Positions 1 through 5,195 of a stretch of 5,195 bases of DNA are shown one piece after another. Location of the stretch: positions 5,792 through 10,986 of the forward strand of contig DLZA01000376.1 in assembly GCA_003447515.1 (NCBI GenBank), in the 5' to 3' direction. Numbering within the stretch: position 1 is the stretch's first letter; every line of letters begins with the position of its first letter. Source of the stretch: Paracoccaceae bacterium (GTDB lineage Bacteria > Pseudomonadota > Alphaproteobacteria > Rhodobacterales > Rhodobacteraceae). A program made the position numbers and the translations under genes. Below the pieces are notes generated by a model. It was not told the origin of the DNA. It searched no databases and was given only the letters and a program-made list of their open reading frames with translations.

Positions 1-123
1 CACAGTCTGCTGATCCAAGGCAAAACCATTGAGCTATCTCAGGATTTTTTTTTCAGCTCTGATGGAATGATACGGACATTTAAGACTAGGGAAAGTGATT
101 ATCTCTTCATGGAAGTCTCATGA
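1..123 (+). CDS. Possible C-terminal end of an unidentified protein (partial, 5' end outside window)
   Basis: One plus-strand frame is open from the window edge to a TGA at 121-123, giving 40 residues that end in [10 protein letters not shown]. The other two forward frames hit stops almost at once. The TGA shares bases with the rnc start codon (ATGA at 120-123), an arrangement common in translationally coupled operons. In alphaproteobacteria lepB often precedes rnc, but these residues do not look like a signal peptidase C-terminus and I do not recognise the family. A run of nine T at 45-53 is read in frame as consecutive Phe codons. Forty open codons can occur by chance in AT-rich DNA, so this may instead be a leader region. 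The case rests on the open frame and the ATGA overlap. Confidence 0.4.
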   Translation, partial: HSLLIQGKTIELSQDFFFSSDGMIRTFKTRESDYLFMEVS

Positions 124-809
124 AGATTGCAGCTGAGCTTCGTGATTTCAGTGCACGTCTTGGTTATACATTTTTGGAGCCTGAATTTTTGATCCAGGCG
201 GTAACGCATTCGTCGTTGTCGTCAACCACGCGCAGCGACAATCAACGATTGGAGTTTTTAGGGGACCGGGTATTGGGGCTGGTGATCGCGGAGGCGTTGT
301 CAGATCGCGATCCCAATGCTTCAGAGGGGCAAATGGCCCCACGATTTAACGCACTGGTTCGCAAAGAAACTTGTGCTGATATTGCTCTGGAATTAGATTT
401 GGGTGCAGCATTGAAAATGGGCCGGTCTGAGATGATTTCAGGCGGGCGGCGTAAGCAGGCAATTTTAGCAGATGCCATGGAAGCGGTGATTGCAGCCGTC
501 TACCGAGACGCAGGTTTTGAAATAACACGTGCTTTGGTGTTGCGCCTTTGGGATAGCCGCATTGATGCAGCCAAAGATGATGCTCGTGATGCAAAAACTA
601 CGCTGCAAGAATGGGCACAGGCGCGGGGTATGGAGCCGCCAAATTATTTAGAGGTAGGGCGCACCGGGCCGGATCATGCGCCAACTTTTGAAATAGAAGC
701 GCAGCTCTCGAATGGGATTTCTGGATCGGGTTCGGCCGAAAGTAAACGGAATGCGCAACAGGCAGCGGCTAAGGCTGTGTTGGCGCAATTGGAGACGAAG
801 AATGGGTGA
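120..809 (+). CDS. rnc: Ribonuclease III
   Basis: This is a double-strand-specific endoribonuclease that cuts rRNA precursors and structured mRNAs in the cytoplasm, using Mg2+. The 229 residues match the usual bacterial length. The N-terminal endonuclease domain (about 1-150) carries the signature [11 protein letters not shown] at 42-52. Expected metal ligands and catalytic residues are E45, D49, E69, D118 and E121, the last two in [13 protein letters not shown]. Residue 42 is Gln where E. coli has Glu38; I recall the same NQRLEFLGD form in Rhodobacter enzymes, so it is probably lineage-typical. A C-terminal dsRNA-binding domain (about 156-225) starts at [10 protein letters not shown] and ends in the basic, Ala-rich helix [23 protein letters not shown] at 111-115, four bases before the ATG, supports this start. 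The 3' end overlaps era by 8 bases, so the two are probably cotranscribed and translationally coupled. RNase III often cuts its own leader in other bacteria; that is not shown here. Confidence 0.97.
   Translation: MKIAAELRDFSARLGYTFLEPEFLIQAVTHSSLSSTTRSDNQRLEFLGDRVLGLVIAEALSDRDPNASEGQMAPRFNALVRKETCADIALELDLGAALKMGRSEMISGGRRKQAILADAMEAVIAAVYRDAGFEITRALVLRLWDSRIDAAKDDARDAKTTLQEWAQARGMEPPNYLEVGRTGPDHAPTFEIEAQLSNGISGSGSAESKRNAQQAAAKAVLAQLETKNG
791..794 (+). promoter_or_regulatory. Ribosome binding site of era, fixing its start
   Basis: GGAG lies inside the end of rnc, seven bases before the ATG at 802. It supports ATG 802 over the in-frame ATG at 712, which would add 30 Arg-rich residues read from inside the rnc dsRNA-binding domain and unlike any Era N-terminus. 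Confidence 0.7.
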
Positions 810-1728
810 AGCTGAAAAACAGACACGCGCAGGGTTCGTAGCGCTTATAGGGGAGCCAAACGCAGGAAAATCGACGTTAATGAACCGATTAGTGGGTGCG
901 AAGGTTTCAATTGTGACCCACAAGGTACAGACAACACGCGCCCGCATTCGCGGTATTGCGCAGCACGAAGACAGCCAATTGGTATTTATTGATACGCCAG
1001 GATTGTTTCGAACGCGACGCAATCTTGACCGCGCAATGGTAGCCGCTGCATGGTCTGGTGCAAGCGATGCAGACATCACTGTCTTGCTGGTCGAGGCGCA
1101 TCGTGGGGTTAGCTCTGGGACGAAAATGATCCTGGAAGAGCTGAGTAAGAAGGTTAACAAGAACGCTAAAGTTCTGTTGGCCATTAACAAGATTGATAAA
1201 GTCAAATCTGATCAGTTTTTGGCCATGACCCTTGAGTTGTCCAACGCATTTGAGTTTGACCAGGTATTCATGATTTCTGCTGAAAAGGGGCATGGGGTTG
1301 GTGACTTGATGTCTTATCTGGCAAAGTCTGTGCCTGTGGGGCCTTGGATGTATCCGGATGATCAAATCGCCGATGTCCCTATGAAGTTGATTGCTGCAGA
1401 GACCACACGCGAAAAATTGATGCTGCGGCTGCATCAGGAACTGCCGTACTTCTTGACAGTAGAAACTGAGGGTTGGGAGCAGAAGAAGGATGGGTCAGTT
1501 CGGATAGACCAAGTGATTTACGTAACCCGGGAGGGGCACAAAGGGATCACTGTGGGACCTAAAGGTGAAACAATTAAAGCTGTTAGTATGGCATCGAGAG
1601 TGGAGTTAAAAGAATTGATGGGTGTCGACGTTCATCTGTTCTTGCAGGTGAAAGTACGCCCCAAGTGGGAGAATGAGGCTGACCGGTTCACTGAAATGGG
1701 TCTCGATTTCAAAGATACACGAGCGTAG
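802..1728 (+). CDS. era: GTPase Era
   Basis: Era is an essential GTPase that binds the 3' end of 16S rRNA and assists 30S maturation. The 308-residue product has the two expected parts. The G domain shows G1 GEPNAGKS (17-24), G2 with T44/T45 in [10 protein letters not shown]3 DTPG (64-67), G4 NKID (129-132) and G5 SAEKG (159-163). The C-terminal KH domain shows the conserved lead-in [14 protein letters not shown] (201-216), the RNA-binding GxxG loop GPKG (252-255) and the closing VKVRPKW (283-289). Length and all motifs fit an intact enzyme. The start at 802 is chosen because the protein then opens about ten residues before the G1 strand, as in known Era proteins, and because of the GGAG seven bases upstream. 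It overlaps rnc by 8 bases, and only three bases separate it from the DUF1491 gene. The rnc-era pairing is widely conserved and joins rRNA cleavage with rRNA chaperoning. Confidence 0.97.
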   Translation: MGEAEKQTRAGFVALIGEPNAGKSTLMNRLVGAKVSIVTHKVQTTRARIRGIAQHEDSQLVFIDTPGLFRTRRNLDRAMVAAAWSGASDADITVLLVEAHRGVSSGTKMILEELSKKVNKNAKVLLAINKIDKVKSDQFLAMTLELSNAFEFDQVFMISAEKGHGVGDLMSYLAKSVPVGPWMYPDDQIADVPMKLIAAETTREKLMLRLHQELPYFLTVETEGWEQKKDGSVRIDQVIYVTREGHKGITVGPKGETIKAVSMASRVELKELMGVDVHLFLQVKVRPKWENEADRFTEMGLDFKDTRA

Positions 1729-1731
1729 AAA

Positions 1732-2061
1732 GTGGTGCAGCTGACATCAGAGTTTTGGGTGCAGGCCTATCTGCGGCGCCTTTCCCTGGCGGACATTTCT
1801 GCATTTGTTACAGCTAAGGGAGATGCCACAGCAGGGGCAGTTTTGATAAAACAAGCACCTTTGGATGGATCGGCAATACTTTTCCAAAGGTCCTATGATC
1901 TTGATGGTAAGCGTGTTTGGGTGACGTTGGCCGAAGGTGAGGAGCGTGGAGTGGATGAGGCCATAGCGCGCCAGCACTCTTTTGATCCAGATATCTGGGT
2001 GATCGAGGTGGAGGATCGTGGAGGACGGCATTTGCTAGATGAAGATGGCCTTAGCGGATAA
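1732..2061 (+). CDS. DUF1491 family protein
   Basis: This 109-residue soluble protein of unknown function matches my memory of the alphaproteobacterial DUF1491 family: an opening like LTSEFWVQAYLRRL, then AFVTAKGDATAGAVLIK (24-40), FQRSYDL (51-57), RVWVTLAEG (61-69) and FDPDIWVIEVEDR (84-96) near the end. No signal peptide, membrane helix or obvious catalytic motif is visible; the second half is strongly acidic. The start is a GTG. Two GTG codons stand side by side (1732 and 1735), and I cannot decide between them because the upstream ribosome-binding signal (GAAAG) is weak. The gene begins three bases after the era stop, so it is almost certainly the third member of the rnc-era transcript. 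In relatives it commonly lies between era and recO; recO is not present after it here. The family assignment is from memory of sequence patterns. Confidence 0.85.
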   Translation: MVQLTSEFWVQAYLRRLSLADISAFVTAKGDATAGAVLIKQAPLDGSAILFQRSYDLDGKRVWVTLAEGEERGVDEAIARQHSFDPDIWVIEVEDRGGRHLLDEDGLSG

Positions 2062-2303
2062 GGTGTCGCCTGTGTTTGAAACATGCGTACTAGTTTGTGC
2101 TCAAAAGATAATCTTCCTTAATATCGCCTTGATGGCGGCTTGTTGTATTCTTGATTGAACACCAAAAGGCAAAAGCATGCCACAAAACAAACGAAAAATC
2201 TCAGTGCGCGTGGTTGATTGAAACAATGATCATTTTTTTGAGATTTTTTGGTTAAAAGGAATAGGGGATAGCTTTTATTTACGTTGGGCGTATCGTGGTG
2301 CGT
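2062..2303 (+). other. Intergenic region between the DUF1491 gene and ogt
   Basis: This is the longest non-coding stretch in the window and is clearly richer in A/T than the genes around it. It should hold the end of the rnc transcript and the promoter of ogt. A small hairpin CGCC-TTGAT-GGCG (2125-2137) is present, but no T-run follows it, so it is a poor terminator. A 10-bp inverted repeat spans 2194-2248. A 14-codon frame MPQNKRKISVRVVD (2177-2221) follows an AGG but is too short to call a gene. I see no convincing -35/-10 pair; candidate boxes have poor sequence or spacing. No recO start or clear remnant is recognisable. Confidence 0.75.
2194..2248. repeat. Inverted repeat with 10-bp arms and an internal palindrome
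   Basis: Perfect arms AAAAATCTCA (2194-2203) and TGAGATTTTT (2239-2248) flank a 35-base loop. The loop itself contains the perfect 10-bp palindrome AATGATCATT (2225-2234). The right arm is part of a T-rich stretch, and the left arm reads as T-rich on the other strand. The long loop argues against a standard intrinsic terminator. It could be a protein-binding site, part of a structured leader of ogt, or chance in AT-rich DNA. The arms are seen directly; any function is inference. Confidence 0.5.
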
Positions 2304-2759
2304 ATGAATTCTGCAAAAATAAAAACCTCTGTGGGCGTTCTAGGGCTGATTGAGGTCGATGGTTCTATCGTGCAACTCGTATGGGATGGCTGGAATGAAG
2401 GTATTCGATCCCCAGCTTTGAAAGAGGGCTTGGCGCAATTGGAGGCATATTTTATTGGGCAATTGGACTGTTTTGATTTGCCACTTGCGCCTAAGGGGAC
2501 AGAGTTTCAACAGCAAGTTTATGCAGCTATTTTGGCAATTCCATATGGTCAGACTCGTACCTATGGTGAGATTTCCAATGAACTTAATGGGTCTGCGCAG
2601 CCTGTGGGCCAAGCTTGTGCTAGTAATCCGATCCCTGTGATAATTCCGTGCCATCGTGTGGTGGGGGCAGATGGCTTAGGTGGATTTTCTGGCGTTGGCG
2701 GGGTTGAGATGAAAGTGAAATTGCTTCAAGGCGAAGGGGCATATTCGCTTTTGTTGTAG
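2304..2759 (+). CDS. ogt: Methylated-DNA--[protein]-cysteine S-methyltransferase (Ogt/MGMT type)
   Basis: This is a suicide DNA repair protein that moves the alkyl group from O6-alkylguanine (and O4-alkylthymine) to its own cysteine. The 151 residues comprise a short N-terminal domain (about 5-60) and the C-terminal DNA-binding domain (about 66-148). The acceptor motif is IPCHRVV with C116; the TRTYGEIS helix region (84-91) and the following GGFSG loop (126-130) are as expected. No Ada-type N-terminal regulatory domain is present, so it resembles stand-alone Ogt. The residue that is the DNA-intercalating arginine finger in human MGMT (R128 in RAVG) is Gln here (Q99 in QPVG). The start ATG 2304 fits family N-termini; two in-frame GTG codons at 2295 and 2298 are alternatives, and none has a good Shine-Dalgarno. 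A transporter gene follows nine bases after the stop, so the two are probably cotranscribed. Confidence 0.93.
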   Translation: MNSAKIKTSVGVLGLIEVDGSIVQLVWDGWNEGIRSPALKEGLAQLEAYFIGQLDCFDLPLAPKGTEFQQQVYAAILAIPYGQTRTYGEISNELNGSAQPVGQACASNPIPVIIPCHRVVGADGLGGFSGVGGVEMKVKLLQGEGAYSLLL

Positions 2760-2761
2760 GG
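2757..2761 (+). promoter_or_regulatory. Ribosome binding site of the EamA transporter gene
   Basis: TAGGG overlaps the ogt stop codon and lies seven bases before the ATG at 2769. It supports that start and suggests the transporter is translated from the same mRNA as ogt. Confidence 0.5.
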
Positions 2762-2768
2762 CTCGTCC

Positions 2769-3605
2769 ATGACTGCTTTTGTTTTTGTTGCTGTTTTGAT
2801 TGCGGCCCTTTTGCATGCCTGTTGGAACGCCATTATCAAATTTGGTGATGACAAGTTGCAGGGCATGGTGTTGTTGTCCGTTGCACACGGTCTAATCGGA
2901 TTGATGCTGATTGCAATCTTTCCGATCCCTTCCAAAGAGAGTTGGTGGTTGTTAGCCGGATCGGTGTTATTTCACCTGATGTACAAGACATTTTTGACAT
3001 TTGCCTACATGCGTGGAGATTTAAGTCGCGTATATCCGATTGCGCGGGGCACTGCACCGATGATTGTTTTGGTGATAAGCCTAATCGCCCTGTCAGATGT
3101 GATGTTGGCATCTCAGATTTTTGGCATTGTTTTGGTTGGTTTGGGCATTATGCTGATGGCTTGGGGTGTGTTTGCCCATGGAGAAGAGCGTGCATTGGTT
3201 CCTTATGCCTTGCTCGCGGCTGTTGGGACGGCGGGGTATTCGCTGTTTGATGGGCTGGGTGCAAGGGTATCTGGCTCTGTTTCAGGTTATATCGGATGGT
3301 TGTTTTTCTTAGACGCATTTTTGTTCACGGTAGGTGGAGTGGCGATTAAAGGGCATGCAGTCCTACCTAAATCTGTAAAGATTTGGATGCTTGGTTTAAT
3401 TGCAGGTGTCTGTTCTGTGGGGGCTTATTGGATCGCAGTTTGGGCCATGACTTTGGCACCAATTGCACTGGTTACGGCTTTGCGAGAAGTGTCTGTTCTG
3501 TTCGCAGTATTAATTGGAGTTCTATTTTTTAAGGATAAAGCAATGGTAGGCAAGATTTTTGCTGGATTGATGATCGTTGCAGGAGTAATCGCGATCAGGC
3601 TTTAG
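2769..3605 (+). CDS. EamA/DMT superfamily inner-membrane transporter
   Basis: This 278-residue, very hydrophobic protein has about ten predicted membrane helices by eye (roughly 2-22, 31-51, 59-80, 92-108, 113-133, 142-162, 174-193, 203-225, 231-252 and 259-277). That is the ten-helix, two-repeat plan of the drug/metabolite transporter superfamily. Each half ends with a typical EamA stretch: LSRVYPIARGTAPMIVLV (85-102) in the first, and LVTALREVSVLFAVLIGVLF (234-253) followed by KDK in the second. Members export amino acids, metabolites or drugs, or take up metabolites; the substrate cannot be read from the sequence. The start is supported by TAGGG seven bases upstream, overlapping the ogt stop. 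Pairing with ogt gives no clear functional clue. The last 11 bases are shared with the 3' end of the opposing pcs gene. Confidence 0.9.
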   Translation: MTAFVFVAVLIAALLHACWNAIIKFGDDKLQGMVLLSVAHGLIGLMLIAIFPIPSKESWWLLAGSVLFHLMYKTFLTFAYMRGDLSRVYPIARGTAPMIVLVISLIALSDVMLASQIFGIVLVGLGIMLMAWGVFAHGEERALVPYALLAAVGTAGYSLFDGLGARVSGSVSGYIGWLFFLDAFLFTVGGVAIKGHAVLPKSVKIWMLGLIAGVCSVGAYWIAVWAMTLAPIALVTALREVSVLFAVLIGVLFFKDKAMVGKIFAGLMIVAGVIAIRL

Positions 3606-4293
3606 ATTTCTGCGGGATTAGCTCTTGCACAATCCCCGCGCCAAGCAAATAGATGCTGGTTATGGTTAGCGGCACGGTAACAATTGCGCTTTGGTCAAAG
3701 TTGCTCCAGGCAGCGTAGGTGGCTGTGGCCGTCCATATTAGGGCAATTGGTAGGGATAAAAATCGCCAGCGTTCTGTACGCACAGGGTGGATGAATTTCA
3801 GCGGTGTGAACATGGTGATGGCGCAGGCAATGACTAGAAATAGAATGATCCAGAAGTTTGGTTCAGTCGCGAAGATAACTAAAACTAGCATATTCCATGT
3901 TGCTGGGAAGCCTGAGAATGAGTTGTCTTTCGTCTTCATTCGCGTGTCGACCATGTACATAGCGGAGGTGTAGGTAATTACCAGAATGCAGATCCAACCA
4001 ATCCAGTCGGGTAGAAGGCCACTTTTAAAAAGGGCGTAAGCAGGAATAAAAATATACGTGATGTAATCGATGATCATATCAAGGACCATCCCATCGTATT
4101 GTGGTGCAAACTGCTTGACGTCGTATTTGCGTGCAAGTGGGCCGTCGATGCCGTCTACGATAAATGCGACTACGAGCCAGAGAAACATGAGATCCCATTT
4201 TTCGTCCACCGCCGCCAGCATCGCGAGCATTGCAAAAACTGCGCCTGTGGCTGTGAAAAGATGGACGGAGAGGGCTTTAATTTTTTGCATCAT
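3595..4293 (-). CDS. pcs: Phosphatidylcholine synthase (CDP-diacylglycerol--choline O-phosphatidyltransferase)
   Basis: Pcs condenses CDP-diacylglycerol with choline in the inner membrane to give phosphatidylcholine and CMP, the one-step bacterial route known from Sinorhizobium. The 232-residue length is close to characterised Pcs proteins. The CDP-alcohol phosphatidyltransferase motif is complete: D50-G51-x2-A54-R55-x12-G68-x3-D72-x3-D76. The x12 spacing is the form I know from Pcs, whereas most of the superfamily has x8, so this points to Pcs rather than PgsA or PssA. The N-terminal VHLFTATGAVFAMLA (10-24) and VDTRMKTKDNSFSGFPATWN (115-134) also look typical. About eight hydrophobic segments are visible. 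Two Met codons open the frame (4293 and 4290); neither has a clear Shine-Dalgarno. The gene starts 37 bases after the xerC stop on the same strand with no terminator between, so it may be read from the xerC transcript. Confidence 0.93.
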   Translation of the reverse strand: MMQKIKALSVHLFTATGAVFAMLAMLAAVDEKWDLMFLWLVVAFIVDGIDGPLARKYDVKQFAPQYDGMVLDMIIDYITYIFIPAYALFKSGLLPDWIGWICILVITYTSAMYMVDTRMKTKDNSFSGFPATWNMLVLVIFATEPNFWIILFLVIACAITMFTPLKFIHPVRTERWRFLSLPIALIWTATATYAAWSNFDQSAIVTVPLTITSIYLLGAGIVQELIPQKSKA

Positions 4294-4330
4294 GGGATTG
4301 TTCTAACGATTTTGGCACGAATTGCGAACC

Positions 4331-5195
4331 TTAAGCGCCTTTTGGGTGTGCTTTTTTATAGACTTCCATCAAGTGGGTCTGATCTAGGGCAGTATAAGCT
4401 TGAGTGCTTGAAATGGATGAGTGGCCAAGTAGTTCTTGGATTGCGCGAAGATCTCCGCCAGCCTCTAGTAAGTGTGTGGCGAATGAGTGGCGCATGGCAT
4501 GTGGTGTTGCAGTCGCAGGCAAGCCAAGTTGCATACGCGCAAGTTCCATAACTTTTTGAATGTGGCGTTCGTTCAAACGTTTGCCGCGCAAGCCGATAAA
4601 TAAGGGTTGGTTTGGGGCGAGTGGGTAGGGGCAGAGGGAGAGGTATTCGTGAACTGCTTTACCAACTGCGGGTAACACAGGGATGATGCGGTCCTTGTCG
4701 CCTTTTCCACGAATTTGCACTGTCTCACCAAAAGGGACTGCTGAGCGTTTAAGGTTAAGCGCCTCAGATATGCGCAAGCCACAACCGTAAAGTAAGGTTA
4801 TCACGGCAGTGTCGCGTGCGCCGGTCCAATTATCTGTGGTTTGCATTTCTGCTGTATCGATCAGAGCTTTGGCTTGGTCGCGAGCTACTGGTCGAGGTAG
4901 TTGGGGTTTAAACTTGGGAGCGCGAGTGGCAAGGGCCGCTGTGACTTCGATCCCTTCAGTTTCGCCAAGCCAACGAAAAAAGGATTTCACAGCAGAGAGT
5001 TCGCGAGAAAGTGAACGGGGACCGATGCCACGACGACGTTCAAAGGCCATCCATGCGCGCATGTCAGTAATTTTGATTTGGCCGAGCTTAATTTTGCCGA
5101 GGTCGCCGCCAAAGTGATTGGAAAGAAACCCGATAAAGCCTGCGACGTCACGCTGGTAGGCCTCAACCGTTTTGTCGGATGCTCCTTGAAGGGCG
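4331..5195 (-). CDS. xerC: Tyrosine recombinase XerC (partial; 5' end beyond the right edge)
   Basis: XerC acts with XerD at dif to resolve chromosome dimers at cell division. The frame stays open through the right edge, so about 287 residues are visible; comparison with E. coli XerC (298) suggests roughly 10-25 N-terminal residues are missing. The Met at 5062 is internal: the upstream residues GASDKTVEAYQRDVAGFIGFL form the usual start of the core-binding (SAM-like) domain. The C-terminal catalytic domain has all six expected residues, numbered from the first visible codon: R141 (GCGLRISEAL), K164 (RGKGDKDR), H232 and R235 (PHAMRHSFATHLL), H258 (LLGHSSISSTQ) and the nucleophile Y267 (AYT, codon at 4394-4396). 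Size and motifs fit chromosomal XerC, and no phage or element genes are nearby, but separation from XerD needs an alignment. pcs lies directly downstream on the same strand. Confidence 0.92.
   Translation of the reverse strand, partial: ALQGASDKTVEAYQRDVAGFIGFLSNHFGGDLGKIKLGQIKITDMRAWMAFERRRGIGPRSLSRELSAVKSFFRWLGETEGIEVTAALATRAPKFKPQLPRPVARDQAKALIDTAEMQTTDNWTGARDTAVITLLYGCGLRISEALNLKRSAVPFGETVQIRGKGDKDRIIPVLPAVGKAVHEYLSLCPYPLAPNQPLFIGLRGKRLNERHIQKVMELARMQLGLPATATPHAMRHSFATHLLEAGGDLRAIQELLGHSSISSTQAYTALDQTHLMEVYKKAHPKGA

Noticed and set aside
712..801. N-terminal extension of Era from an upstream ATG
   Set aside because: The extra 30 residues come from rnc read in another frame, are Arg-rich and unlike Era; ATG 802 has a ribosome binding site and family-like spacing to the G1 motif.
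648..1205. 185-codon open frame on the minus strand
   Set aside because: It lies antisense to the end of rnc and the G domain of era, both unmistakable genes, and its translation is low-complexity with no recognisable domain.
907..1434. 175-codon open frame on the minus strand
   Set aside because: It is fully antisense to era; the Cys/His-rich translation is typical of a shadow frame and matches no family I know.
2125..2137. Intrinsic terminator after the DUF1491 gene (CGCC-TTGAT-GGCG)
   Set aside because: The stem is only four base pairs and no T-run follows; too weak to call.
2304..3605. ogt plus transporter as a novel alkylation-defence operon
   Set aside because: Both belong to very common families, and short spacing alone does not show a shared function; nothing in the transporter indicates an alkylating substrate.
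4099..4551. 150-codon open frame on the plus strand
   Set aside because: It spans the opposing pcs start and xerC end, both well supported by motifs, and has no recognisable domain.
4331..5062. A complete 243-residue recombinase starting at Met 5062
   Set aside because: The frame continues upstream to the window edge with clear core-binding domain sequence, so that Met is internal.
4331..5195. Integrase of a mobile element or genomic island
   Set aside because: Length and motifs fit chromosomal XerC, the neighbours are housekeeping genes, and there is no tRNA gene, direct repeat or element gene in view.

Overview
The window looks like chromosomal core sequence from an alphaproteobacterium, most likely in or near the Rhodobacteraceae (Roseobacter group). 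Three things suggest this: an RNase III–Era–DUF1491 gene block, a bacterial phosphatidylcholine synthase (Pcs), and a XerC whose motifs resemble those I know from that family. Base composition seems more AT-rich than is usual for the family, which would fit one of its lower-GC marine members. No genus can be named from the sequence alone.

Layout. Bases 1-123 hold the possible end of an unidentified plus-strand reading frame whose stop overlaps the next start. A tight plus-strand block follows: rnc (120-809), era (802-1728) and a DUF1491 gene (1732-2061), with overlaps or gaps of only a few bases, so probably one transcript. The longest non-coding gap follows (2062-2303, AT-rich, with an inverted repeat). 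A second plus-strand pair comes next: an Ogt/MGMT-type DNA repair methyltransferase (2304-2759) and an EamA/DMT membrane transporter (2769-3605). The right part is on the minus strand. xerC enters from the right edge with its 5' end cut off (4331-5195), and pcs follows it downstream (3595-4293). pcs meets the transporter gene tail to tail with an 11-bp overlap of coding sequence.

How the genes work together. RNase III and Era are classic partners in rRNA processing and 30S assembly. Ogt repairs O6-alkylguanine, XerC resolves chromosome dimers with XerD at dif, and Pcs makes the membrane lipid phosphatidylcholine from CDP-diacylglycerol and choline. The last four genes look like unrelated housekeeping neighbours rather than one pathway.

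I found no mobile element, CRISPR array, tRNA, rRNA or new multi-gene system. The points most worth a second look are the Gln at the arginine-finger position of the alkyltransferase, the absence of recO after DUF1491, the structured 2062-2303 gap, and the overlapping convergent gene ends.
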